The notes under the pieces: model-generated
Told to the model about the DNA's origin: nothing
What the model saw: only the letters and a program-made list of their open reading frames with translations
Databases searched by the model: none
Program-made: the position numbers and the translations under genes
Source of the DNA: Macrocystis pyrifera
Lineage: Eukaryota; Sar; Phaeophyceae; Laminariales; Laminariaceae
DNA length: 64,000 bases
Direction of reading: 5' to 3'
Assembly: GCA_031763025.1 (NCBI GenBank)
Contig: JASSKH010000020.1
Location: 10,228,528-10,292,527 of the forward strand
Shown: one piece after another, positions 1-12,008 of the stretch
How the letters are laid out: each line of letters begins with the position of its first letter
How positions within the stretch are numbered: position 1 is the first letter of the stretch

Positions 1-342
1 TGGTAACATTAATAGAGCAGAACAGTGCGACCCCAGTGCCTCGTTTGGCTAGACGGTTCGATGTTTATATATGCCTTGGAGCACAAACTAGACGATGAGG
101 TCGACACAACAACGACTACTACCACTCATCAAACACAATAGCACACAAAGAAACCACATTTACAGACTTATTGTTCCACGAGTTTAATAGGTTTGATACA
201 AATATACCTGGTATACGGCTGTCCATCATACCCAGCTCGCAAAAACGTCTGTGACTCACATGTTCCAGCTCGCGTCGTCCAAGCTCCCGATACGCCACTG
301 GACGTGGGCCCTGATCGATTTCACGATGGCGGAGAATATGAA

Positions 343-822
343 CTACGAAGCGTGACTTAGAAGTCCCTCTATGTATCCCTCAAACATTTCGTTGGTGCCT
401 GCCTGCATGGCAAGCATTGCCGGCTTGTACGCCTCCATGTCCTTTCTGGCATTTACCTGCATCGCAACCAATACACCCTGTTTCGGGTCCATCTCTCTGT
501 TTGCCGCTTACTGCATGGCAAACAATGAATCCTTTAGCGTTTCGAAGTGCTCGCGCAGGGCCAGCTTGAATTCTTGTTGCTGTTCCTGTGATATCGCCAG
601 CACGGTAGCCGTGACTTCAGCAGTCTGCGCTCCAAGATATTCCTGTAATACCCCCTTGTCCACTTCACCCTGTCTCGTCAGTAAAATGGTCAAGATCGTG
701 GAGGAAGTCGTCTGTGAACTGCAGTTTAGTCGAATTGGGGGCTTGATCCGGTATGGGAACGGCGAGGGGAGCTTTCTCCACCTGGAATTGTGGAGCGTCA
801 TAAACCACAGCGATACAATCAA
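343..822 (-). pseudogene. Decayed coiled-coil protein, unknown function
   Basis: Read on the minus strand, one frame runs from about 822 to a TAG at 343-345 and is broken only by a TAA at 508-510. The part before the stop is rich in E, Q, L and A (for example EVTATVLAISQEQQQEFKL) and the part after it continues the style (MDPKQGVLVAMQVNARKDME), so both halves were probably once one protein with a helical coiled-coil C-terminus. A second minus frame upstream (about 665-830) reads AVVYDAPQFQVEKAPLAVPI and ends near 665, which suggests a frameshift or a short intron between the pieces. No family is recognised; a retroelement Gag or a host coiled-coil protein would both fit. The in-frame stop argues for a pseudogene unless a small intron removes it. 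Confidence 0.4.
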
Positions 823-1699
823 CTAATAAAGAGATGCACACCGTGTGTAAAGTTCTGTTGCGGGGTGCGTATGTCCAAACAACAACACAGCTTCGCCCAA
901 CGATGCGACATGCTGAAACAGCCATGATTCCTAATAAACGCCACGCCAATTGACGATTCAAATAAGCGTGCTACGTTTCTTGGCACATACACTGTATATC
1001 AACAAGAAATAACTTACCTAAACATTAGACTCGTACATATGTACCCGACAATTTTTCCTGGCTCGTTTTTCCCTGCAACCCGATCGACCATCATTTTGCT
1101 GCATATTTCACGTCCGCGGAGGTCTCCCCCCCATTATCTGTCGCTCATCAGAATCGATCGAAAGCGAGAAACACAGGTGATCTCCCTCAGTATCACGAGC
1201 TACACCGGTCTCGAGATAAACTGGCAACGAGAGAAAGCTGTGAACGCGCATAGTATGCTGGTATTGAGGCTTTAGTTGACCGTATTAGAACGACCGACCC
1301 TCTAACGGACCTCAAAGACAACCCGGGGCGTTTACCGTGAACCCAGAGTGTTTTTGGCAACAACGTTCTGATCTCCACCCCCTCGGGAAGGTTAGGAGGT
1401 GCAAGGAATACGGATAGAAAGTTGAGAAAGGCAAGCGCTCAGGAACAAGGTGGACTCGGTTTACCACTCACTAAAGCCATGGGATTGAGCGATGAAAAAG
1501 GAATGATAACGTATTTTTATTGCTCAATGGACTTCGCGCATACGCTGAAACTGCGATCTCGTGTAGGTGACCTGAACCGATCAGAATGAAGAAAGAAGGG
1601 TACTAGTAGCCGGGAGGAAGAGGAAGTCGATGCACCAATGTGCTCGTGTGGTGAAGCAATAGACAAGAAAAATCACATACTGTAGTGAAAAAATGTTAA

Positions 1700-2047
1700 A
1701 TATACAAGGGGCAATCGGATGTGTCAGACGAAGAGATGAGGGAATTAGTCGAATGTGATGTTTTGGAGTTTGTTACCCTAAAAGCAAAGAGAGAACGATT
1801 ACTATCCCAGGAAACAGATGGTGGCCACCGGTTGCCAAACGTGAAGGAGATAAGATTCGCAAAACGATTCTGTGTAATTTATGGTAACAACGTAATGAGC
1901 GCCCATTTGTTGGAGGTGGCTCTGAAAGGAGTGTCAACGGTGCACCGTCTCGAAAGGGGTGCGTGGTTCATGGTCAAGTTACCAAGAACGGCAACAAATG
2001 AGTACGCCCCCCCCCCCCTCCTGGCTGCTAGCCAACTTAAAGAATAA
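1700..2047 (+). CDS. Uncharacterised ORF, possible exon
   Basis: An open frame of about 115 codons begins after a TAA at 1697-1699 and ends at TAA 2045-2047. It has no ATG near its left edge (the first candidate codon is GTG at 1721), so it would need an upstream exon or it is a remnant. The N-terminal half is charged and leucine-rich (LVECDVLEFVTLKAKRERLL) and looks like real protein; the C-terminal end runs through a C homopolymer coding for prolines. No domain is recognised and there is no support from neighbours. Confidence 0.25.
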   Translation: MYKGQSDVSDEEMRELVECDVLEFVTLKAKRERLLSQETDGGHRLPNVKEIRFAKRFCVIYGNNVMSAHLLEVALKGVSTVHRLERGAWFMVKLPRTATNEYAPPPLLAASQLKE

Positions 2048-2962
2048 CGTGCCATATCCATGAGCAATCGTTGCACCAGATGACTCACATTAGAGGCGTA
2101 TCGAAAACGGCTTGGCGTCTTCGAAAAGCTAAAATAACATTGACTCTATGTCAAGTGCTAGAACGGACGACACTATGCTAGTGATGCCCTAGAGAATAAT
2201 CTACTGTAGCCTTCTCGAAACACACGAGGCAGCACTAGTCGATTATTGTGAATTTAATGAAGGGCTCAGAATAATTAGGGGCATGTTTGGGAGGCTTACA
2301 CACAGAACCGCACAACAAATACTTTACCAAACACGGCGTACACGAGAGTAATGCAAACGAACGCGGTTCGGGTCGTTCTCATGGCAGCAGCTAGTGAGAC
2401 AGTATAGAACATATGTAGTTCCGGTACGTCTGTGACAAAAAAACAGCAAGCTTCTGGTGGTTGCTTAGCGTATACTTGCACGAAAGACGCAGATCTAGGA
2501 GACCGGCACACGGGTATAGATTAAGGAAAGCATACGACGCTTTATTGGTGAGTCTTTCTGGTCGTAACCGTAATTGCGCCGTGTGCATAACAATTCCCTC
2601 CTACACCGGTTTGTCACACGTGTTAAGCCCGCTTGGTGCACGCGATCTGAATACAACCAATGTGCAAATGTGATACCAAATATACACGAGAACAACCGCA
2701 CAAAATGTGCTAACATATCACCAGGTATATAGCGGGATTTATTCAACACCAACGGTGGAAATCACAACAAAACTCATAAATAAATTGGGTGATGTTCGTC
2801 ATGTAGGAGAGACAAGTTAATTGTCCTTTTTAATATAACCCAACACTTCGTCGTTGACAAGGTGCGGTGCCTTAAAGCGTTGTACAGGATATTTGTTGCT
2901 TTCTCTTCGGCTTGAGTCTCAAGCACGCAACAATGTGATCCTATACCTATCCATATCGCTGC

Positions 2963-3164
2963 TCATTCGGCGAAGGCTTTCATCGCCTTGTCGAGACTTG
3001 TCGGGTTGTTGGCGTTCAACACCGCGCGGGTGACACCTTGCTCGGCTGTTTACTTGAGAAAAAAAGCACTTGACGGCGCCGGGAATTGTTCCTTGACGTA
3101 CGCAGTTGTGGACCGCAGTCTGCAGCGCAGCGTCGTCGTAGGGCACTATGCTGGCTGCTGGCAC
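2963..3164 (-). pseudogene. Frameshifted coding remnant
   Basis: On the minus strand a frame from 3164 reads SIVPYDDAALQTAVHNCVRQ and GTIPGAVKCFF, then loses protein character close to a run of seven T (minus strand). From there a different frame reads EQGVTRAVLNANNPTSLDKA and ends at TGA 2963-2965. Together they look like one alanine-rich helical protein interrupted by a single indel in the homopolymer. The upstream edge has a possible splice acceptor (ggtgccagcag). The family is not recognised. An assembly error in the homopolymer could also cause the break. Confidence 0.35.
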
Positions 3165-4291
3165 CTCTTACGTTCAGGCCGCTGATGATTGTCGGGCGGT
3201 ATCACTGCGAGTCCGAGTCGTCAATTGAGACACCGTTTTGGGTGTTTTAGGTCGCCTGGTTGGCGCTAACCGCCGCTCAAGAGCTGCGCGCCGATGGTTT
3301 AACTTCGTACCGAGTACAGACAAATATTAAGGGTGGGGCGGCGCGTCTGGAGGGGCACGTTGCCCGATATCCTTTGGCGATGCGACTGTCGATTCAAGGA
3401 CAACACCCCACTCACGGTAGACATGGAGAACGGGAGTAACTAAACCTAAAGCAGTGCAAAGCACACAAGGGTGGGCACGGCGAACGTATACCTACATGGC
3501 CATGGGGTGGGCAGGAGTGTGGGAATGGCGGGTAAGCAGGGACTCAGAAATACGTGCACGTGGCTGCCTACGACACAGGTCTCTTTCCTGCATTGGACTT
3601 TACGCAGCGCCTCCAAAACACTTTACGGTAAGATGCGATTATTAGTGCTCGTGACGGACAGCGAAATAATCCATACTGAAACGGTCACACCACACCTAGG
3701 CCACCGAAGCAAAATGTCGCTACCAGCAGCTGTTTGATGAAAACCCATCTTAATGATATTTGTTTGGTCAACTTAGAGCACATGAACAAATCGCCTTGTC
3801 GTGTTTGCGCCAGAGAACTTGAAGGAGGAAAAACGTCGAATATATTATAGAATGAAACAGGTCTTGAAGTCCGAACCAACGGTAGCCTAATGAGGCTGCC
3901 TATTATATTGCGCGATGTGTATTTGCAACCTTTCATGACACGCACTCACTAGACATATGTACCAAAAGCCACGGGTTATGTATTTTTTTCAAGTCTTGCA
4001 GCCCCTCAACCGAATCAGTACTTGGCGGTGTTCGTGCTCGACGCGAAGTCGTCCTCAGCTAGCGGTATGCATTAGGCGATAAACAACTTGTTCCCATCGC
4101 CGCCGAGCTTCCAATTTGCATCGTTAAATAACAACAAAAAACATGGGTGACGTGAAAATGTCTAGTGCATTTCAACCGTATAACGGAACGACGCAGTTGT
4201 ATTGTCGGACATTTTCTTTCCCAGCGTCGGGCGTGAACCTAAAAAGACGTCGCTATAGAGTAGCTGCCAACAGAAATCAAGGAATTTTAGC

Positions 4292-4921
4292 CAGAGCTGG
4301 TCGTGTCTCAGGTCCAACCTCACCAGTCGAGTCGGGTCGGTTCAGTCTTCCTTACCATCGAGAGACCACTTGACTAGCCAGTGTTTGGATAATTCATTAC
4401 ATGACCCGACCCCCGATGCTACCAAGCGTCATGCCCCGGCAAGACACGTCATGCTTGAAAGCCGTTCGAGCCGACCAGGACCGGTTCGTCAAGTTTGAAC
4501 GTATATGAAACCGACCCAATCATGTCTGGTGAGAATTCGAACACATCTTAACCCCACTCGACACGAAACGCCAGATTTCCTTCGATTTGGGAGAAACCGG
4601 TCATGTTGAGTCGACACTGCAACGCGACTCTGAATTCAGTTTTGCACCCGTCGCGACATGTGGTCTGACTGTATTGGGTATGGGTGGGTGTCGACATGCT
4701 TGTATGGGTCGGACGGTCTGCTGAAATTGAAATATGATGCCGAACGTGTGTTGTTCGACGAGTGATGCGAGAGAAGCCTCGGGGCGAAAGAAAACAAGTT
4801 CAACCCACTACACGAAATACAACAAATCCCGAGATGCGATGCCCAGACACCCAACCCGTGACAGGTTCAACACCGCTTGAACTTACCCGCGGGTGGAGTC
4901 AAAGAGCCACGAACAATCCTG
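4292..4921. mobile_element. Old hAT-like non-autonomous element
   Basis: The left end (CAGAGCTGGTCGTGTCTCAG) matches the terminal repeat of the young element at 55253-56071 at most positions, and the right end, reverse complemented, starts CAGGATTGTTCGTGG. The 8 bp flanks are attttagc (4284-4291) and tttttagt (4922-4929), identical at six of eight positions, as expected for an old hAT duplication. Inside are degraded GACCC/GGGTC motifs and segments that resemble the young copy, such as gtgagaattcgaacacatct against its gtgagagtttgaacatttct. It has no transposase and would have been mobilised in trans. The family link rests on a by-eye alignment. Confidence 0.5.
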
Positions 4922-5167
4922 TTTTTAGTGGACGGTGGCAATGAGTGGTTAAAGTGGTGGCGACAGAACATGTACGGAGCCTGTTACCCTTCACCCTCAG
5001 ACCAAGACAAGTGAAATGTAGAGCGCCGTTGGACCGAAAAGCGCAATCGACGTAAAATCTTCGTCAAGAGAGAAGAAAATTGTAGTCTTTTTGAAGAAAT
5101 GTTGTCATCATATGAATGAAAAACTAGTGCGTGTCAGGGATAACGTAAGGGTCCCTTAGACAGGCAA

Positions 5168-5700
5168 ATGTCATCGAGACTAGATATATCCAGGCTGGTA
5201 GATGGTTACATATGCACACCCCTCATGACGGCTTCCAGCCCCAACGAAGGGTCCATCACGTTTGAATCAGAGCACAATAACAGGAAAGCTCCCTGCAAGG
5301 GTCGGCGTAGTACCGGCCGGATGGGTAAAGAACCAGTTGAAACGATGCAGGATTTTAGAACGACCGGCTGAAAAGTAATATGTGAAACATCTAGTGATCG
5401 ACATTAGTTCAAACAAAATAAGATATTAGTACTCACTAGGTGTTTCTCCAGAAACGATATGTCACTCGTGTGATGCGTGCTCGTGGAACTCCATCCCGCC
5501 AGAATGTTGGGCAACGACGTCGATGCCCCCCCCTAAGGTGGGATGGGGAGATAAACCCTTTTTGTTATTGTGCAAGTTGATCAAACTTCAGGCTTAAAAT
5601 GTAAAACAATTGAGACATATCACGAGCTGCTGGTGTCCCGCCTGACGTTGTGCGAGGTTACAGAAGACGCATATGGTACAGGTCAAACGGCAGGCCTAAA
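5168..5700. other. No gene seen
   Basis: Only a 67-codon chance-like frame (5168-5371) and an AT-rich stretch are present. No repeat or RNA signal stands out. Confidence 0.4.
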
Positions 5701-5985
5701 CTATATATAGTCAATAACTACAAGGCATGTATCAAAAGGAATTCGGACACTCGCAAAGGTTAGCATTCGCTCGCTATGGCGTCCAGCCGCGATAGCCTGG
5801 TCACCGGATGAATGTTGGGAGTCCTTCGCCTCAGCAGGGCGTGCCGCAACCACCTCGGTCGTCTGGTCCATTGGTTGGTGCTTAGACACCTCTGTCCCGC
5901 AGGAGCATACAGTACCGTTCTCGACCTGGTCATATGTGGCGGGATGGGGGTGAACGCGGTATATTATGTGCAGGAATAAAAACAA
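5701..5985 (-). CDS. Uncharacterised ORF, possible exon
   Basis: A 94-codon minus frame ends at TAG 5701-5703. Its middle part (TYDQVENGTVCSCGTEVSKH, then TTEVVAARPAEAKDSQHSSG) has a plausible protein composition, whereas the first 15 codons look non-coding, so the real unit may be an exon that starts within the pyrimidine-rich stretch near 5950. No domain is recognised, and chance cannot be excluded. Confidence 0.22.
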   Translation of the reverse strand: MFLFLHIIYRVHPHPATYDQVENGTVCSCGTEVSKHQPMDQTTEVVAARPAEAKDSQHSSGDQAIAAGRHSERMLTFASVRIPFDTCLVVIDYI

Positions 5986-6299
5986 AAAGACTTCAATGAC
6001 TTAACACACAGGGCAGAGATGGGTTATATTGGAGTTCATCGCGAGTGGTTGCGCAGGCTCTCCATAGTACAGATCAAATTGGTATCAGGGAACAAGTGCT
6101 AGATCGTGCAGAGTATGCAAGTGGCGCCCGTTATTATAAGCTACGCCCAGTAATCGGGAACATCTTTGCCTTCGATTTGGAAACCATGAAGTCATTGTAT
6201 GTGAATCGATTATCCGACTGAGGTGTGTCAGCAGACTAGCTGCTGTAAAACAGGAGGGCTCAAGAACACAACGATGATGATACTATACTGTGCGATGCG

Positions 6300-6711
6300 C
6301 CAGACCCAACAGCCTCGAAGCCCATGGAGTGTTTGGGGGTATATTCCCTGAAACAGGATGTATTTGGGCCCCCGTCGGATTTCAAGAGGACAAGATGCTT
6401 GGATGAACAGGCCTGAGTATAAGGATGCATGGCTGTTACTATTTAGGCATATAATATGCTCCGTCAATATTCAAACGAACGACAGGTAACACAAGCAACG
6501 TTGCCCACTCATCCTGTACGGATCTCTGAACGGAGCCGGTGGTGGACTCGCCTTGGTTGTCGTCAGCAGTATCCTCCACCAGGGCGTTTGTGCGAGCGGA
6601 ATTCATCCCCTTCTCTGCGGCACCCGCTGGGGGAGGGTGTACAAAAACAAGGACGACTGGGGCAAGTACACAACAAGGGATAAAAACGGCGACGTAGGGG
6701 CAATACCCTAG
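6300..6711 (+). pseudogene. Coding-like remnant, unknown
   Basis: Two short plus-strand stretches look like decayed exons. Near 6320-6400 a frame reads HGVFGGIFPETGCIWAPVGF. Between about 6500 and the TAG at 6709-6711 another reads ILYGSLNGAGGGLALVVVSS and ends WGRVYKNKDDWGKYTTRDKN. An AG/GTAACA donor-like site lies at about 6487. Stops separate the pieces in any single frame. No family is recognised. Confidence 0.22.
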
Positions 6712-8000
6712 ACGCCTGCTCAGCTATACGATTTACTACTCACCCGCGTTGGTCTTGAGTTGAACCCTATGCCTCCCACAGCAGTCTTGCCCGAGGGACA
6801 GGCTCATCGAAGAACGAACGAACCCAACATAAGTGCCCATTAAGGTACAATGCGGAACGGCGTAAGGCTCAACGTTGTTAGTTTCCGGTATCACCTAACC
6901 AGGCAAACGGTACACGAGAGCATGCGTGCATTAGTACGTACGGCACCTTTGGCTTGTATCGATACCCGTCGATTGCATTCGGTTTTGAAGACAATATGTG
7001 GTCAATAGCATGCAGTCATTTATTAACGAACATGCATGAGTGTGCGATCATGAACAACGAGCGAACAGACGAGCACGAGCAACAGGCAAACGGAGCACGA
7101 GCAAAGAGTATGCCTGCATGCATTGACCAGATAAGTATCTTCAAAGCCTCACGAAACAAACAAGCAGAGCACCATTGGCAGCGTGAATACATAACAGCAT
7201 ATTGCACGTATCACCATCATACAAGGCAGGCAACAACGAAAACATGTGGATGTATGAATATACCAAGCACCTGGTATGCAATGAAGTATTATGCAAGATC
7301 AAACATGGGATTTATACAGAGAACACGATGACATTATTTCACAAGTTTGCAATCGCTCCGATCTCTTGCACACGTTTTGCGAACACTCCGATCTCCTGCA
7401 ACGCACTTCGATCAGCCTGGGTTCATCATGTTACAACAGGGTACAGCTCTCAGACCGTAAAAAGGACCTGCGTTCGTTAGATCTCTGAGGCCGGCTCACC
7501 TGTTGTTTGGGAGTTCGAGGAAGTAGTAATGATCGGGTCATGCAGAACGTGGATCGATGCAATGCGACAGATGCGAGCAGTCAGCGTGAACACTCAACGA
7601 AGCACCACAGACACGATGACGGGCACGACGGGCACGGCAGGGCCCTAGGGGCTGGGCTGGGGGTCGATAGGACAGGTATCACAGATCACTTGGCTTTGAC
7701 TTTCTTTCTTCACTCTTGGTGGTGTTTTGTAAACACCGGGTGGTCCCGGAACCTCGTTACTGGCTCTGTACCCGAGACCGAAGGCGTTCCCACACCGGGG
7801 ACCCTCCCTGCCCCTATAAGATCCGCCCAGAGGATGCTAACCAAAGCTTGCCCTCTGCCTATCGAATAGACCCGACGCGTGACCCCGATCAGGACAGTGG
7901 TCTCGCGCCGTTTTATCCTCCCCATAGCGCTGGTCACAACAGTCACAGCGCTATGAACCTCCCTCCCTGGCGCCACCCGCTGTAACAGGAGTTGCAAGGA
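6712..8000. other. No confident gene; one hairpin
   Basis: Open frames here (6954-7331, 7507-7869, 7716-7985) overlap in several phases and have no recognisable motif, so they are not called. The motif cgatctc(t/c)tgca occurs twice at 7359-7400. The only clear structure is the inverted repeat at 7923-7955, listed separately. Confidence 0.4.
7923..7955. repeat. 10 bp inverted repeat (hairpin)
   Basis: CATAGCGCTG at 7923-7932 is the exact reverse complement of CAGCGCTATG at 7946-7955, with a 13-base loop. It lies upstream of the LINE and may be part of its 5' end or of older flanking DNA. Confidence 0.6.
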
Positions 8001-8238
8001 GCGCGGTCGCCGCTTTCGTGCCTAGGCGTCGCGTGTGCCTCGAGACACGAGGGATGCATCAATAGGCCTCCATTTGTGATTTGGAATAGAGTACTAATAC
8101 AACGTACCACGTACGTATATACCTGGTCCCTCTCCGGCCTGCTCCGTCTTTGGGGTGGGCCGAGGAAGCCCGCAAGGACTTACAGCGGTCTAGCAGCAGC
8201 CACACGGGCATCGAGCCTCGGGCTGGGTAGAGAGGGAA

Positions 8239-8287
8239 CCTCGCGCGGTCTGGCGAGTGAACTGTTCACTCTAAGGACCGCGCGGGG
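8239..8287. repeat. Two-storey hairpin in LINE 5' region
   Basis: An outer 12-base arm (8239-8250) pairs with 8276-8287 with one wobble. Inside, a symmetrical 4 x 4 internal loop leads to a perfect inner stem GAGTGAAC/GTTCACTC (8255-8262 and 8264-8271) around a single T. Such order is unlikely by chance. It sits about 350 bp before the endonuclease frame, so it is probably a structured part of the LINE 5' untranslated region, but it could also be flanking sequence. Confidence 0.6.
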
Positions 8288-8639
8288 TGGTGGTGATGAG
8301 TTTTATTTTTAACCCGGATGCCGAGGAGTTCATCCCCGAGGCAGGACGGGTACATCACCACAGCAGAGAGCGCTGCGTGGGCAACCTGGGGAGAGGAGAG
8401 GCTGGCCACCGCGTGGGTACGCAAGCGCGACAGGAAGGATGGGGGTGTCGGAGTTGGCTGGGATGGCTGCACCCAACCAACGGAAACCAAGGCGCGAACC
8501 GGGCTACAAAGCGGAGAGCCAATATTATCATAGAGAAAAAGAAGAGACAAAAAAATAAAAAAGGAGGAGGGGACGAGCCTCTCGTCGGCTGGCAAAAAAA
8601 GCAGCACGCGAGACTCGTAAGAGGCGGAAGGCGGCACTT

Positions 8640-9570
8640 GTGGTGGTAGCGACCTACAATGTGCGTACCCTGGCCGTAAAGGGGAAGAACGGGTACGGGC
8701 ATGACGAGTGCGTACTTGCGAAAGGACGGCAACTCAGTTGTGACTTCATTGGTCTGCAGGAAACCGGACGGTCCGGCAACACGAGATTTCGTGCAGCTGG
8801 ATACCAAGTTTTTTGGTCAGGTCAGGAAAAAAACAGCAGCGAGACAAGGGTTGTATGGGGTAGGCTTAGCAGTAAAAGACTCAATATGCCGTACGTCTAA
8901 GTTCACTCAGCAGTTTATTGACGAACGACTTATGTCTATGCGCTTTGAGTTGGACGGTCGGTGCGATGCGGTAAATTTCGTCGTTGCGTACGCCCCAACG
9001 GATTGTACCAAAGACTCCAAGCAGAAAGGCATGTTCTGGCGAAAGTTGGAGGACCTGGTTGAGCAGATTCCTGCCAAAGAGTGTTTGTTTGTGCTTATAG
9101 ATGCCAATGGGCGAACTGGGGGGAGGATAGAAGGGTGCGGTGATGATGAATGTAGGGTGCTCGGAGCATACAGACGAGATGTTCGTAGTTATAACGGCAA
9201 ACGGCTTTTGTCGTTCGCTACCAGTTGCAAGCTAGCGCTCACCAACACATTTTTCAGCACGCGCAAGGGCGGAATATCGCATACATACAACGGCACCAGC
9301 CTGAATGATCGTAAGCGAATCGACTACATCCTAACTCGTCAAGCACACCGACCTAGAGTACATAATGTTACAGTCGTCCCACAGCCCTCACCACCTGCTA
9401 AGGCTGATTCAGACCATAACATCGTGTACATCAAGGTCCGACTTAGTGGTCACTTTTCGTCTAACCGAAGATTGCTGAAACTCCCAAAACGCCGAGAATT
9501 CGACAAGCAGCTTTTCTTATCCGATGGAGAGCGTCGACACCGAAGTCGAGAGGGTCGTTTCCACTCTTAA
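8640..9570 (+). pseudogene. LINE endonuclease domain (APE-like), frameshifted
   Basis: The domain nicks target DNA to prime reverse transcription. Frame one (from 8640) carries the start TYNVRTL and the catalytic glutamate in FIGLQETG. Near 8850 the coding frame changes, and the second frame carries VNFVVAYAPT, the LIDANGRTG motif, DRKRIDYIL and the final SDHN. These are the ordered hallmarks of exonuclease-endonuclease-phosphatase folds in LINEs. All expected catalytic motifs are present, so the break appears to be a single indel, next to an A-rich run (8826-8833). The second frame stays protein-like to about 9520, after which coding passes to a third frame. Confidence 0.85.
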
Positions 9571-12008
9571 CCAACCTTCCCAGCCTCGTAACACGTCTGG
9601 CACGGTTGAGTTTTTCGCCACAACTGTCATGAATGCTGTTGAGAAAGAGGTGCCACCTCCACCACGTCGCCACCACCGAAACGGTTGGTGTGAGACCCCC
9701 GAAACGGTGGCCGCTTTCAAAGTAGCATGAACAGCGAGGGAGGATGCGAGACAGCTCTTGCGTGTCTACCCCCGAGATAGTACAGCGTGGAAGAAGTTGA
9801 GATCTGCCTGTGCGAATCTGCAGGAAGTGGTCGCCGCAGGAGTCAATGCGTATTTTGAAGAGTACCTGGCTGAAACCGAGAAATTCCTCGCGAGTTCCGA
9901 TCAACGAGGGTTCTACAAGCACCTGAAGAGTACGGTAGGGTTGCAAGGTACGAAAGCGAGGAGTGAACAGTTTATCATGGACGAGGATGGCACGCTGTTG
10001 CGGGATCAAGCGCGAATTCGTGAAAGATGGGCGGGGCACTACCACAAACTATTGAACACGAAATCGCTGAAACTTGACCCCACGATCATCGACCTAGCGC
10101 CACCACGACCGCTGAAACTATCCCTTGGAAATGAACCATCCATTGACGAGATGATGGAAGCAGTGAAGGGTATGTCAAACTGGAACGCCGTTGGACCAGA
10201 TGGTCTCCCGGTCGAAGTACTGAAACTTGACCACCCCGCTTTCGTGCAGTATTTTCACAGTATCCTTGTTAACGTTTGGGCAACGGGAGAAGTCCCCCAG
10301 CAATGGAAAGATGCGATCATAAAAACCCTTCATAAAAAGAAGGATAGAACTGATTGCAACAACTACAGAGGTATTTCGCTTGTTGCTCACGCAGGCAAGG
10401 TGTTGCTGAAAATCGTTGCGTCCCGTCTAAGCAGCTACTGCGAGACCGAGCATATACTCCTGCGGCTTCCGCCCGGCACGGTCAACAGTCGATATGCTGT
10501 TTGTCGTGCGCCGGTTGCAGCAGCTCGGGCGGCAGAAGAAAGTCCCCCTGTACATGTGCTTCATCGACTTGCAGAACGCGTACGACTCTGTCGACCGAGA
10601 ACTGCTGTGGGAGGTACTCACACGCCTTGGTGTACCAACCAAGATGCTCACAATCATTCGCAATTTTCAAGAAGGCGTGCGGGCTCGCGTGCGTGCGGAT
10701 GACGGTGAACACTCGGACTGGTTCAATGTAACCCAGGGGCTGCGGCAAGGCTGCGTACTATCGCCGTTACTGTTCAACGTGTTCTTCGCCGCTGCGATAC
10801 ACATCGTGCTGGTACGCCTCAGCAAAGACGAATGCATCGTAAGGGATTTGGTTCATCTCGAAGAGGACAGGGTTGTCGGAAAAGAGGAACCGTTGGCATG
10901 CGTGCAAAGGGCTGTGTGGGGCATGTTGTATGCAGACGACGCAGGAATAGTCTCGAAGTCGGCGGAAGGCCTCGCAAGAATGATGACAGTCATCGTGACT
11001 GTCTTCGAAGCAGTAGGTCTCACGGTATCCGAGAAGAAGACAGAGACGATGCTCCTACGAACACCGGATCTGACGTTTACCACCTCACCGCTCGCGATCG
11101 AAGCTGCAGGCCAAAAGTATAAACAGACGATCCAGTTTTTGTACCTAGGAGGCATTATCCACGAGAACGCTGACCTCTCCTTCGAAATCGAGCGACGAAT
11201 CCGTCTGATGCGGGCATGCCTCAAACGGTATGGTCCGGAACTGTACGATAGGACGAACGCACCGCTTAGTCTGAAAGTCCGGATGCTGAAGGCCGAGGTG
11301 ATTGAGACCTTGCTGTACGGGTGCGTGACGTGGACCCTCAATGCGGACCACTTCGCCAAGCTTCGATCAGCCCACCACGAAGTCCTTCTGCGAGTCCTTG
11401 GTTTCCAGCGCCGACTACGCACCGACCACACAACCCTCTCGTATGCGAAGGCGCTCAGGATAACACGATGCGAAAGTATCGAAACGACCATCCGTAAACG
11501 GCGACTCTTCTTTGCGGGGGCTGTGGTGCGGCAACACGAGGGGCGATTGCCCAGTCGGTTGATGTTCGGGACGATCGCTGGTGGGGGGAGCCCGAAACCA
11601 GGCGGGCAGCCCAAGACTTGGCCTAGGGCCATTGCTGAGGACCTTAGAGTGTTCAAAGCCACCGAGGGATCAACGGAAGACTCCCCCTTAGTCTTTGGAG
11701 TTGGGACCGCACTGTGGCCCACTGCAGCAAAACAGACGGGAAAGTGGTACCGGGGAATCCTCGAAGCAGCTGAACAGTTCATGGGCAGGTGGCACGAGGC
11801 TGAGGCAAAGCTGAGTAGACAGCGCCATGCATCCGCTGCAGGTAGTGTTAGAGGGAATGGGGGGAGGGGTAACAGCAGGAGGGGTAGATGGAACACCGTA
11901 CAAGTGTATGGGGGCAGGGGGGGGAACAGGAGGAGTAGAAGGGAAACCGCGGTAGAAGAGAGTAGCAGAGAGACCGCAGATAGGGTAGCAAGGTACCAGG
12001 CCGACTAA
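9524..12008 (+). pseudogene. LINE reverse transcriptase and C-terminal region
   Basis: The first part (9524-10460) shows [13 protein letters not shown] and [19 protein letters not shown], typical of the fingers of LINE reverse transcriptases, and is interrupted by TGA at 9728-9730. Near 10460 the frame changes and the rest is open to TAA 12006-12008: motif [14 protein letters not shown] with its aspartates, motif [18 protein letters not shown], and the catalytic YADD at 10929-10940. Further on are [18 protein letters not shown] and [20 protein letters not shown], which recur in the truncated copy at 40.8-42.2 kb. The C-terminus is glycine- and arginine-rich (11860-11960), which could bind RNA. 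No RNase H domain was recognised. The clade was not determined. Confidence 0.9.

Noticed and set aside
10853..11896. 347-codon frame on the minus strand
   Set aside because: It is the shadow of the reverse transcriptase frame on the other strand; all family motifs are on the plus strand.
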